Source of the DNA: Brugia malayi
Taxonomy: Eukaryota > Nematoda > Chromadorea > Rhabditida > Onchocercidae
Direction: 5' to 3'
Assembly: GCF_000002995.4 (NCBI RefSeq)
Contig: NW_025062478.1
Coordinates: forward strand, 3,882,001-3,946,000
DNA length: 64,000 bases
Position numbers and translations under genes: made by a program. The notes beneath the pieces were generated by a model that ran no database searches, was not told the origin of the DNA, and saw only the letters and a list, made by a program, of their open reading frames with translations. Below are positions 12,601 to 25,081 of this stretch, piece by piece (positions within the stretch are counted from its first letter, which is position 1; every line of letters begins with the position of its first letter).

Positions 12601-15600
12601 CATTGTATTTTTTTTCTTGCAGTCACTATTATTTTGTTTTTCCCAATCATTCCTGCTTTTTTTCCTCATTTATTGAATAATTTTCTCACGAATTCAATCT
12701 CTTTTATTTTTTATTTCTTGACGACAATGTTGACAGATTTTTATGTCTTTCTCCTTTTATTAAATGAAATTACTCATCAATAATTATTCCTCTCAAATGA
12801 TATTTGCTTCTGTACAATGTTTGTTCGCTTCTTTTTATTCCTAATTATTTCAATAAGTAAAGAAATCCAAAAATTTACTTTTAGTCGAAGTAATTAAAAA
12901 CCTAAATGAATAACAAAAATAATGATAACAATGATAATAATAACATCAATAATATGATAAAATGTGTTTGTTATATTCTGTTGACATTTCCTTTAGAAAA
13001 TACTTACACAGTTTTTGTCATCTCAACAAATGTGATACTTTTTTAAAAAAAATATTATTTACTTGATATTAATCATTTTTATATGTATCCATTCTTTTAT
13101 CATCGTACATTTCTTTTCCTTTTTATTTAATTCAATTCAAAAAATTTGTTTCTTTTTAGAATAATTTTGTGATTAATTTATGATAATCTTCACCTATGTA
13201 TTAGCAAATAATCATATATAGTAATTAATCATTTATATTATTGCAATATTTGAAACAAACATTTTGCAATTATTATATTTAGATTTGGATATAAGATTTA
13301 TTTTACTATCATGCAATTACATATATGTTTTTAAAATAAATTTGCCCGAATTTATTATGTATATAATCAATGAATGCAATTATTAAAATGAAAAAATTAC
13401 CATAATTTTAGCAAATTACTTCAGCTTAAATACGAAAATTATGATTATGATAATGTCCCATTTTATTTAGTATTCTATCATCATATTATCATATCATTTT
13501 ATTTTCGCTCCTACTGTATAATGAATAAATGATATGATTCTCACATGATAATGTAAATAATCATAAGGTTATGAGCTAATAAATTTAATTAAAAATAGTA
13601 ATGTAAGGAGCAGGAAGCTAAGCATGGAAAAGTTGACATAATAGTAAATAAAATTGATTGAAATAATTTCGAAAAGATGAAAAAATTTCTTCTAAATAAT
13701 TATTGGAGAATGGTAAGGGCAACGTTTTTGGAACTGACAAATTTGTTATCATGAAAATTTAATCTATAATTGTTTTTATTTCTATTTTTTTAGCATAATT
13801 ACAAAAATCCATTTCTAACTTTTTTTTTTTAAACTGAAGCAGATTTGGCAAAAAAGGTTGGTTCAGTTTGCTAATTTGATTTTCTCTTTTTCGAAATTTT
13901 ATAAATCAGTTTATGACAAATTTTAATTTAGATTGTATCTGAAGTTGATTTCATTTTTTTCTTTTTTTTTTTAAATAATCTTACGAATCATTTGATGTGA
14001 AGTTTCAATTTAGGAAGAAATATTTAGGACCAATGCCATAATTTCCCAGATTCTTATCAATAAATACTTCTCGTTGGCACCTGAACATCTGCTTGTTTAT
14101 TTGTGTTGAACAATTTAGAAGTAGTAAAAAAGCATTGACTTAAAATATTTATTGTAATTTTATATCGATTTGGATATGCTTTGTCTTTTTTTAAAAAAAT
14201 TTGAGGGATCAAATTTATTTAAAAAACTTTTTTTTATTAAAACTTGTTATTTTTACTTCAAAATTTCTTTTTACATTAACACAGAAATTAAATGGAAATT
14301 AACAATAATTAAACAAATTTTACAATAATTAATAATTTTGTAGTGTATTACTATTGAATAATAATAATAATAACAATAATTAATAACTTAGTTGAAATTT
14401 TGCTTGCATTTATATATTTTTTCCTTCATAATTATTTCATCAAAAGAAATAAGAAAATCAACTTTTCTTTTTGTTATTTTTGCAACTTTCAACATTCTTT
14501 ATCACACTGTTTTATTTGTCTTTTTTTCTTCATATTAATAAATTTTAAAAATAATTGCAAGTGCTAAAATATTTTAAAATTTGAACTGAAATAAAAATAA
14601 AAAGAGGTAAGAAGTATGAAAAAATTTTGAGGAATGAAATTTGGAAGAAATTTTATGGAAGTGATTAATTGTAGGAAAGATTATTTGATAAGATATTACG
14701 TAAAATGTCATAGCATAAGCTTTTGAAAGCTATATGAAAGTTTGATAGTTTTGATAAATGATAGTTTCCATGTTTGTTTATTTTGATAACTATTTAATAT
14801 TTTGCTTATTTTGATAAATTGTTGTTTTGCATTATTTGATTTATTTGAAATGTATCATATTCCAACTTTTAACCTAGTCATAAAAATCTTTTAAAATATT
14901 GAAATCTGTAAATAGTGGTGAGAAATGGAAAAAAATGAAATTGGAGATAAAAATTTTAAAAAGAATAATCTTTATTTTTATATCTTTATAAGCACTTTTT
15001 ACTTCCCTATTTCTGAAATGACCGACATTTAATGTTAGGACTAATATCAAATAAAATTCAAATTAATTAAAAATACTTAAAGAACTGAAATCTAAAAATT
15101 AATGAAAATATTTAATGATAATAATATATTCGTGGTGAATATCAATGTTAGAAATATTTGAATCGATTGGAAAATGAATTTTTATCTTCGCAATTATTGC
15201 ACTTTCATTGTACTTCGACATGATTTTCAATTTCTTTTTTTTTCCTTTTTTGCTCTTTTTTGTCAGTAAAATTCTTTCATAAACAAAAAAATAAAAAAAA
15301 AGAACGATAGACAATCAAAAAAATGCTAACAATTAATAACTATTCATATTTTAATTAGTTAAATAAAAAATATTCGGTGCAAAATTTTAGCAAATGAAAT
15401 GAAAAAATCTGGTTTGGTAGGCAAATATATTTGTCAAATTTTGATTAGATAATTTTCAAATATGAGAAGAATTTTTTCCTTTCTTTCTTTCAACATGATT
15501 TAACTTTCTTGTTTTCAATAAAAAAAAAAAAAAAAGCTATAAATTTTCCGTTTTTCCTATTCCATTTTCTTTGTTCCAATTTTATCAATTAATATCTTAT

Positions 15601-16054
15601 TGAATAATTGAGTAAATATTTGATTAGCATATTTTAATAATTAAATGAGTGAAATGTTACTAAGTGATAAATAAAATGTAAAAATTGATTGAATAAATTA
15701 GATTATATTCTTATTATCATTTTTGTTTAAATCACTAATTAATATATGCACTGATCAATATAACACACACTTTTATCAATATCAGTTCAATAATTTATTA
15801 ATCCGCGCCTTATCACTTCACTTCTTTGCTCTGTGATAAATGAATAGTTCATTAGTTCATTGCTAATCTCTTAACAATTTGCAGTCTGCTTTATAGCAAT
15901 TTGATTCACGTGCAATCACGTATGCTACGTGTACCCGTATCACTTAAACAATTTATCAGTTCCATCTTCCTGCCCGCCTCTTTTGTAAGAACATTCCACA
16001 ATCAGTGATAAATGTTGAGCTCATTTGATAAGTGAATGAGTTCTCATCGATTTG
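12601..16054. other. AT-rich intergenic stretch
   Basis: No coding exon chain was found. It holds scattered AAT/AAC trinucleotide runs, for example at 12905-12960 and 14355-14390. Confidence 0.5.
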
Positions 16055-16140
16055 CACTTTTCCCAAATATCATTCCCTCCCCGCCCAAATGTCATTTCCT
16101 CCCTGTCCAAATGTCATTTGCTCCCCGCCCAAATGTCGTA
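16055..16140. repeat. 21-bp C-rich tandem repeat, about four copies
   Basis: Copies of a unit resembling CCCAAATGTCATTTCCTCCC occur with a 21-base period and one or two changes each. The repeat stands out as GC-rich in an AT-rich region. It lies in an open frame of 115 codons that I do not accept as a gene. Confidence 0.75.
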
Positions 16141-17211
16141 TTCATGATCCTTTTGCTCCAAGCAGCTTTTGCTTCTCATAAAATGAATCCATTTTGCGCT
16201 CTTTTCCATTCCTTTTCTTTCGTCAAAAAGAAAGAAAAAAAATGTTATTTCTTAACAATTTTCTATTTTCAATTATTATTTATTCATTTATTGCATTATT
16301 ACTTTGTTTGTTTATATTTTATAATTAAAGTTAATCAAAAACAAGAAGTAACCTTTCTTTTATCATTTTTAAATTTATCTTAAAATAACCAAACATTAAT
16401 TATCATTTTGGAAATGGAAACAGTCTAAACTTTTTCACTCCATCACTATCATTATCATATCATCAGTGATTTTTCTCATATATCGTTTGATAATTCTTGC
16501 CAATAAATGTTGTGATGGGAATAAATTTAAAAAATGAATAATGTAAATCAAATGATTTTGAATAATTTATTAATAATTTGGAAATAATTCATGGGAAAAG
16601 AAATATATAAAGTGAGTACTGCATTACATGGTAACTAGAACTAACAACTTTTTGTAATTTAAATTTATTATAGAATAAAAAAATGCTCTAAAACATATTT
16701 ATTATATGGCGTAAAAAAAAAAAAAAAAAAGAAATTTAGTGATAGCATAAAATTGAAAATATAGTAATTTTTAATTTGTTTAGGAGTAATTTAATAATTA
16801 ATAAAATTTTGATACAAGGATTAAAATAGTGCAATAATAATTGAGAGGAATAAATATTAAAAATTAAAGGAAACAAGACAAATATTTTAATGATTAATTA
16901 AATTGATATCAAATTAACAATGCAAAATAAATATTTCGATGCATAATTAAATTAATACCAAATTAAGAATGAAAAATTCTCAGTTAAATTTATATCACTT
17001 ATCATTAATGTGATAATTAATTATCATTTTTCCCACTGAACTAAACTATCTGATTGATTCTTTCGATCAATAAACGACGCTGTTAAAGTGTGTCAGTGCG
17101 TTGTATTTCTCAATGTGGTTGTTCAAATGTACAACTTATCCCACTTATATATATATATACTTGCAAGTTTGTGCTACTTTCGTATTCGTATTTATACGTA
17201 CGTACGTGTAT

Positions 17212-17262
<51 letters not shown>

Positions 17263-18853
17263 GTATGCTTGTAACGATATGCTTACAACCGTTGTTAAAA
17301 AAATAGCAGAAAACATTTTTTTTTTTCTAAGTAATTAAGTAAATTGTTGTCATCACAGATTGATTGAGTAAATATTATTATTTATTTAATAATAAGTAAC
17401 GAATGTTTAATGTTTAATGAATTTAATTATCTATTAAAATGATTATTTCTAAAATAATGCACAGAAATTGAAACCAAGTGAATATCTGTCTAAATTTAAC
17501 TTTTCGTACTTTTTTTTTTAAATGAGAAAATTGTAACTAAATGGTTATAATACATTAAAATTTCTTATTATGAAATTTTCCTTCTTAACATCGAATTTAA
17601 AACATTTAATCTTTTTTTATTGATTACTTCCTCTTTCATTTTTTACTTGTTGCATTTTTAAAATCATATTTTGATCTATTCAAGAGTATTACTGCTTAAT
17701 TAATGATGTTTTGGTGTTGGGATTACATATTACTACAATATTGATTACTTTGAAATTAAGAAAAAATGTATACAGTGATAATATTCTCGACCACTATATA
17801 ATTAATAATAGGAGAGTATATATAATTAATTAGCACAATATAATTAATTGATCTTGATGACATAATGATATTAGTGATTAAGAATATAAGATAAATATAC
17901 CGGAGTCAATAATTGAAGACACTGATAAGCATAGCTGTGTTAATACTGTTAACACTGAGACTGTCATAACAACAATATTAATGATATATTCATATTGATA
18001 GATATGAATGACAGATAACTGTAATACTGATAAATGAGGATATCAGTTACTTTAATATTAACAATGTATTATTATCAGCAATTGGGAATATTAATAAAAT
18101 TATATTGTATAAAGGAGTATATCACCGATGGCAATAGCATTTCTTCATGATTAGATTTATCAAATAATGATTGATAACGGTTAAAAAGAAACAAATGGAA
18201 AATGTGAAATAATTATTTTTGTAATATACTGTTTAAATTTCAATTATTTCTTCATCTTGAAGTAATTTTTTCGTTTAAATACAGATCGTTCAAATTAATT
18301 TTTCCTTTATTTCATCTTTTTTTTTTTGCTATTGAGTCCAGTAAGCAAGTTAAAAATTGCAAAACAATAAAACTTATTGAAAGTATTTCTAATAAGTTTT
18401 ATATTTTATTTGATACTGCTTACTTATTCGATTTTATTACTTTGAAATTAAAAATTTTTTGATTTTTTATTTTGATTTCATTACTTTGATATTAAAAAAA
18501 AAATTCAAATAATATCAGCAATGGGATATTGAAATATAAAGTAACTTAATGGAGTTTCAGTACTTTTTTTCCATTCATTTCCTTCTTTTTTTACAATCCA
18601 AATAGTTTTAATTGATAGAAGAAACGAAAAGTATTTGATTACTTCTATTTATTGCTATTGATAGAAGTTTAAGTAAATATTATTTATGTATTTCCTTTCT
18701 TAATTTAATACTATTTTATAAATTTCTTCCTTTTTCCTAAGCATAAATCATTTATGCATTTCATTTTTTGTTGTCATTCAATTTTTTATTTTATATGGCA
18801 CTTATTATAAAGTTGTATAATGTACTGTACACATTTTTGTTTATCAAATTTGT

Positions 18854-18890
<37 letters not shown>

Positions 18891-19061
18891 AAAATTAAAC
18901 AGTTAATGAATTTTTGCTGAATTGAATTGAAATTGATTTTCAAATTTTTATTTTTTAATTACTTATAGAAATATAATTTTCTTCAATCGCTTAATTGTTT
19001 AGCAATTTTTTTTCTAAATTCAATGACCGATATAGTTAATTATTAATTAGAAATTGAAGCA
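16141..19061. other. AT-rich intergenic stretch upstream of the mutarotase gene
   Basis: No supported gene. It contains a (GT)n microsatellite at 17214-17260 preceded by a TA run at 17147-17158, and a poly-T run of about 30 at 18859-18888. Confidence 0.55.
17214..17260. repeat. (GT)n microsatellite
   Basis: About 23 uninterrupted GT dinucleotides. The Cys/Val and Thr/His open frames across it are artefacts of the repeat. Confidence 0.92.
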
Positions 19062-22000
19062 ATGCTACGACTAATTACAATTGAACAATTTGGTATGACA
19101 AAAGCAAGCGAAGAACGCGTGGTGAAAATTTCATTAACAAATAATAATGGAATGAAAATTGAATTATTAAATTATGGTGCAATATTAATGAGTGCTTTGG
19201 TGCCCGACCGTAATGATATTCTACGAGATATTGTGCTTGGATTTCGAACACTGCAAGGTTTCTTTTTAATTTTTAAAAAGTTGAATTAAGTGGAAAAAAA
19301 GAAATGAAACAGAAATTATTTAAAGCTACCTTTTAATAGCCTTTCAATATCATGTGCTATTATTATTTGTTTTATTATTTTTATTATTATATTATTAATT
19401 ATCATTATTTTGATTTTCTTGTCTAGAAAGTATCCATTTATTTATTACCACTTTTTATATTCTAATATTTCATTGAAAATTTTCATTTTCTAGTTTGTAA
19501 TTAGCAATAATTAAGCGGAAATAATTAATATTCATGCATTTCTATTAACCAGTTTTGCTAGCAAAAACAAAGGAAATATTTCGTTTAAAATCTCTAATTA
19601 AAAAAAAAAAAAGCTAGTTATGACATTAGTAAATAATTTCACAAATTGTTCTATTTTATAACCAATAGCTAATATAAATGGGAGAGAGATGACAGATAAG
19701 AGCCAAGTTGAAAGTGAAAAATAGTGACTAATTGTTATTGTAGCAAATAAGATATGTTAGCCTCTTTTTATTTGCTACTTTTGTTTTACTTTTATTTTCT
19801 TCAACAATATATAATACATAAATTTAAATTGAATAGGAATTCAAGTTTAATTTATTTCATTCGTTTTCTGATGCTATTAATTTGAACCAAATAATGAATT
19901 TTAATTTGAATTATTGTGTTCGTTTATTGGTGATGTAAATTTAAATAGAACAGACAACGAATCTAAATTTAAATTATTACATTTATTTACTTATAATATG
20001 AAATATAAATATAAATTTATAGAATATGAATCGGATGCTTACAATATTGGTGCAATAATTGGTCGTGTTGCTGGACATATAAGTAATGGAAAATTTGCAG
20101 TGGACAGTCGAGAATATGAACTTGGCCTAAATGCGCCACCACATCATATGAATGGCGGTAGACGAGGAAGTTTATCGAAAGTTAGCATTGAATTTCGGAC
20201 TTTTTTTCCCAAATAATTTGTAAAAAACTTTTTTTGCTCAAAAACTTGAAGGCATTGAATTCAATAAATTAGAAAGAAAAAGAAAGAAAAGAAGAAAGCG
20301 TTACAGCAAATTTTGACAACTCATAGCTAAAAACTAAAAGCTTGGATTGGTTCTTTCTTTTCAAATTTCAAAAATTTTTCATTTTTTTTTTCTCAATTTT
20401 TTGACAACTTATAACAAGAACTGAAAATTTGAATTGATTTTTTTGCTTTATTTTCATTTTTCTCATTTTTTGAATTAGAAAAAATATAATAATATTTATA
20501 ATTGGAGGAATAAATTATAGAAATTATGGAATTATGAATTATTAGATGAAGGAAATGGTGTATGTTTCACATGTATTAGCCATGATGGCGAAGGAGGATA
20601 TCCAGGACAGGTTAACTTAAATTCATATCAATCTAACGAATGTAATAATTTAAATTAGTTATTTTTTTGGTCGAAATTTATGCTATCAGTAAATTAATGT
20701 AATAATTTAAATTTAAATTTATAGCATCAGTAAACAGTTTAATTATTTAAATTTAAATTCATTATTTGATTAATTGCCACATAAAATGTTCGAATAGCAG
20801 TTGTATTTCTAACAATTTATCATCCAACAATTGTTAGTTAATCTTTTATCAACAAAAAGGAAAAAGAATAGCTGACCTTTGATCTATTCAAATTAATAAT
20901 AAAATTACTCTGAACAATGCATATATAATAATTTTATGATATTAATTTATTTAATTACTAATGTTTCTATTTTTTTTTTTCAGTTTTTACTTCTTTTCAG
21001 GTGCATTTAGAGGTTACATATATATTAACAAATGAAAATGAAATAATAATTGATTATCGAGCTTCAACTAATAAATCAACAATATTAAACATCGCAAACA
21101 ATGCTTATTTCAACTTAAATGGCGAGGTATATTTGTCGTGCGCAATTTTATTGCTTTGCAAGAAAGCATTTTAATTTCAAGCTTAATTAGCTTGTAAACA
21201 AACAATTGCAAATTGACTTACTGGACGGTGCAGCATTAACAGGTATTAACTGGAATCCAGTACTAACTGAATATCATAAAAGTCAGTGCATTTTCTAATC
21301 TAATATATCTAATATATTCTAATATATTTTATAATATTAGCTAATTAACGTTTACTTCACTTATCTTTTATGCATGGTTGTTAGCAAATTAAACATTTTT
21401 ATTTACGCATTAATAATTTAAATTTTATAACAACATGATGAATTGAAAATACAACATAACAAATTGTACATCAAAAATTAAATTATTAATTGAATGTTAT
21501 TTAAAATTTCCAGTTAATGTTTAAATTAAATTTATGCTGATTTTTCATATTTGTTGGTCCGCACCCAATACAATAAAAGTTTAAATCACTGCTGATAATT
21601 TCCATTTTTTTCTTGATTTAATTTCCAAATTTTTAAAATGGTTTCCTAATTTCTATTCAGTATTTTTAGCAATTAAATCACTAATTAGTCATTAATGCAA
21701 AGTTTTGTTTATTTAATTCTTTTTTAGGGAAAGTCGTCATTAAACGATCACATTATACAATTGTGCACTCCAAATTATCTTCCAGCAGATGAGAATGGTT
21801 TTGCAACAGGTAATTTCATATGATAATGTTAAAACAAAGTTCAGCTGGAGAATATTTACTTATCTTGAAATTAAACCATAAGTTATTTGAAATTACTTTT
21901 GAAAAAAAATAATCCAGCTTTTAATAATAAAGTAATAAGCTAGCTTTAAATAATAAAATGCCTACCTTATAATTTGAAATAATTAAAAACCATTCTATAT

Positions 22001-23136
22001 TATTTTTTTCTTTTCATGAACAATTACGAATGTTAATGATAGTCGATTTAATTTCCTTGTTGAACGTAAAATATCAGATTTATTGGATAATGATAACAAT
22101 CAGTTAGATTACAATCACGATTTCTGTTTTGAAATAGATGAATTAAATACATCTCGGAAAATTCGACATATTGCCAGGTTTTTGAAATTTTTTTTTTTTA
22201 AATTATATTTTGCAACCTTCGTTTTCTTTTTTTTTTCTTTTTTTGCCATAACAGAAAAGAAAGAAAAAGAAAATTCTGTTTAATTACTAAATGGTTTTTT
22301 GGATTTTTACAATTTCTCTTTTTGCATTTTTTTTTTTTTTTTGTTTTGCGAGTGTTAATTAATTAGCACTAATTATGCCTATAAGTAATTATAGTGTCGC
22401 ATCTACTTCAAGTGGCATTAAGATGACAGTTTCTACGACATATCCATGTGTACATGTTAATATGGGTTCCTGGTTGAATAATCTTACCGGTAAAGCGAAT
22501 CACGTTTACGAACGTTATTCGGCTTTCACGTTACAATGTCGCGGTCTAAGTGATGCAATAAATCAAGTACGTTAATTTTGCAGTATAAATATTCATACAA
22601 ACAATTAGAAGAAATAATTATATATGGAATAATTATATTAAAAAAGTTATATTAAATTAATTTATTGAAACACTTATCAATGTATAATAATTTCTAATTA
22701 CTATAGCTTTAATTATTAAGGAAGTATTGTATTACATAATTTTAGAAATATTTTTTAATAAAATTTTATTTTAAGCAAATAATCTTTTACTTCTTTGATT
22801 TAAATTATTTAATCTAATTTGTTAATTAAGATTTGACATTTTTTCATGTTACATTTATTTTAACTTTATCTAATGTTAAAATGTTAAAAATAAAAATATA
22901 CTTCTATTTATCATATAACAGTTTGTTATGTGAAATAAATTTTAACATTCTCACTACCATTATTCTATTATCACTACCATTGTTATCACGATCATTATCA
23001 CTTAATATTATCACTAATATTATAACTAGAATATCATTGTTACATATTTCAGCCACACTTTCCCACAATTATTTTACGACCGGATGAACTGTACCAACAT
23101 CTTACTGTTTATCGATTTGGACTTGTTGACGAATAA
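19062..23136 (+). CDS. aldose 1-epimerase (galactose mutarotase) homologue, probable pseudoenzyme
   Basis: Eight exons: 19062-19257, 20023-20180, 20521-20610, 21001-21126, 21728-21809, 22018-22177, 22395-22566 and 23053-23136. They give 355 residues, against about 340 for animal GALM. Family motifs run in order: NYGA (residues 39-42), VLGF, GAIIGRVA (75-82), KLW, GEGGYPGQ, YFNL (184-187), YLPADE, DFCF, SDAINQ and LRPDE near the end. Family members interconvert alpha and beta anomers of galactose/glucose in the cytosol. Here the residues that do this are changed: the Asn-Arg after GRVA is Gly83-His84, the HGG histidine is Asn109, the NHSYFNL histidine is Asn182, and the base Glu of the LET motif is Gln318. 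Seven of the eight exons join with good GT/AG signals; the acceptor before exon 6 reads TTTTCAT instead of TTTTCAG (22017). An AATAAA lies near 23199. Family assignment is firm; loss of activity is inferred from the replaced residues. Confidence 0.88.
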
Positions 23137-24438
23137 TTTCTACGACCATATTAATTGATCTCATCATTGTTTATTTATCTTATATTCATAGATTATTAAT
23201 AAAAAATATATGTTCAAAGTTTTACTAAATTTAGTATAAAATTGTAGTTTGAAATGAAAAGTTTAGATCAAAGTATACTTAATTTCGATTTCAGCTACAA
23301 GACTGGCAAGAAATTAACTGTCAACTAATTCATTAATTCGATTAAATCAACAAATTAAACAATTTTATAATTATTTTTAAGTCAAAATGCATAAAGAGTA
23401 TTGTTATCGAAACCGAAATGTGATGTCACTAAATATGCATGCCGGAACCGGAATGATGTGTTGTTTGTTAAAGTTAAGTTGATATAGCGTAGTAATCGTG
23501 ACATTCAATGCATTGCATTGATACATTAAGCATAGCTAAATTACTAATTCGGCAAACTTGTTGACATTGAGAAGAAAACATGTTATATCATTTGTTCTTT
23601 GATCATTTGGATAACTGATTTCAAGTTTTTAATTTTAAAGGATGAAAAAAAAGTTTAGAAATAAATAAAGCAGTTGAAGATTGATTTCCTTATTCAATAT
23701 TTTCTTCATATTTAATTTCATAACAAGTGAAATATGAAAAAGAAGACACAAAATAAATAATAGAAAAATAAAAGATGAACTGTTTCAAATTTGTTTCCCA
23801 TCTTTTACAATTGAAATTTAAATATTTTTCAACAAAAAAAAGTAAATCTATTTGAATTAAATTTTTTATCAGTTAATTACTAGAAATTTAATGTTTTTTA
23901 AAGAATACTTAAAATGTTCTGCATGAAAAGCAATTTAGGCGAAGTGCGATTTTGCATGCAGAGGAATTTTGCATGCAAGGCAGCAATTGAGCATAAAATC
24001 CCATTATTTTTGTTACGACGAATTTTGTTTATACTTTAAAATGAATTGCATCAAATCATTTGTTCTAATAAAAAAAAATTAGAATGATGAAATAAATTGA
24101 CAAAATGAAGAATTCATATAATTTGAGCTATTTTTTTTAGGATTTTTACAAATGCTAACGCTATGATTTCTTATTTTATATTTACAACTATAATTATTGT
24201 TAAAAATTTAATCAAAATAATTTAATTTTATTATTTTGAGTAAATTTTAAGTTATGAAACTAATTTGGATTAATCACGTTGAAATTTATCTATTTATAAT
24301 ATCGTTTATACTAACGCTTGCATTTGAAATATCACAGTAACGTAAAAATCTCGTAATGGATTACTGCTATACGTTCTATCTAACACGTATGTATTCATAA
24401 TAAAGTGTATATGAAAGAATAATGTACGTAAGTATAAA
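23137..24438. other. 3' flank and intergenic AT-rich DNA
   Basis: It begins with the 3' UTR of the mutarotase homologue. No further exon is supportable before the palindrome region. A short stretch of more mixed composition at 23400-23560 has no open frame of note. Confidence 0.5.
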
Positions 24439-24550
24439 ATTTAATACAACTTTGAATGTAACTTATTAAAAATTTAATACAACTTTGAATGTAACATATG
24501 AATGTAACTTATTAAAAATTTAATACAACTTTGAATGTAACTTATTAACT
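24439..24550. repeat. about 30-bp tandem repeat flanking the palindrome
   Basis: The motif AATACAACTTTGAATGTAAC occurs three times here and once more inside the left palindrome arm (24918). It appears reverse-complemented in the right arm near 26500. This shows that the DNA at the outer flank and within the arm share a repeat. Confidence 0.75.
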
Positions 24551-24614
24551 TTTTTTTTTAATACAATTGCTAGGCAAAGACATATACATTTAGGTACAAA
24601 ATCATGACAATCAA

Positions 24615-25081
24615 TCACACAGGCATTGGTCGAGCATGGAACTGAACTTTCTTACGAATCACAGCAGCAATTTGTGCAATTCCTTGGTTTTCAGCATCTC
24701 GTCCGAGTACAATCAGCGGATTTTGAAGTTTCACTTCTTTCCCTTCAATAATGTGATAGCCAATATGAAGTAAAGCCTGGAAAAGAAAAATATTCAATTG
24801 CTTACTTTATTCTACTTAAGTTGTAAGTGTTTAAGTCATGAGTGTAAATGTCCCATTATAGCTTTTTTTTTTTTTTTCAAAGATACAAATTCTGGTAGTG
24901 AGATAGTATAGAATTTAATACAACTTTGAATGTAACTTATACTCTTGAACTCATTTATTTGGAAAAAAGGAACACTTTTTTGTTTTCCCATTTTAAGCTA
25001 CCAATTCGTTGTCTTACAAGTATACCAGCTGACTCTAAAGTCCCCTGTAATTCAATCATTGCCCATTCCGCGATGCCATCT
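24615..25081 (-). CDS. CTF8 homologue, left-arm copy, 5' exon missing
   Basis: Two exons on the minus strand, 24976-25081 and 24615-24776, join in phase 0 (AAAAAA|GTGTTC donor, TTTTCCAG acceptor). The first encodes GIAEWAMIELQGTLE and the second LHIGYHIIEGKEVKLQ through RARPMPV-like KKVQFHARPMPV and a stop. These match the conserved parts of CTF8/CHTF8 (AEW..MELQG, GHHILYGK, K..F..RP.P). This small subunit joins DCC1 to CTF18-RFC, the clamp loader acting with PCNA in sister-chromatid cohesion. The C-terminus is complete. The frame opens with one base of a split codon, so a short 5' exon is required, but upstream lies the palindrome centre and no such exon was found. The copy may be truncated, or its first exon may have been lost in a rearrangement or an assembly error. 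Confidence 0.75.

Noticed and set aside
16036..16383. 115-codon open frame starting MSSHRFALFP
   Set aside because: Its first half is a 21-bp tandem repeat and the rest is A/T-driven hydrophobic sequence. No splice signals or neighbouring exons support it.
17088..17338. Cys/Val and Thr/His frames across the GT repeat
   Set aside because: Products of the (GT)n microsatellite.
19914..20216. 100-codon open frame starting MCSFIGD
   Set aside because: Only its second part (20023-20180) is the mutarotase exon. The upstream part is intron and the ATG is not a start.
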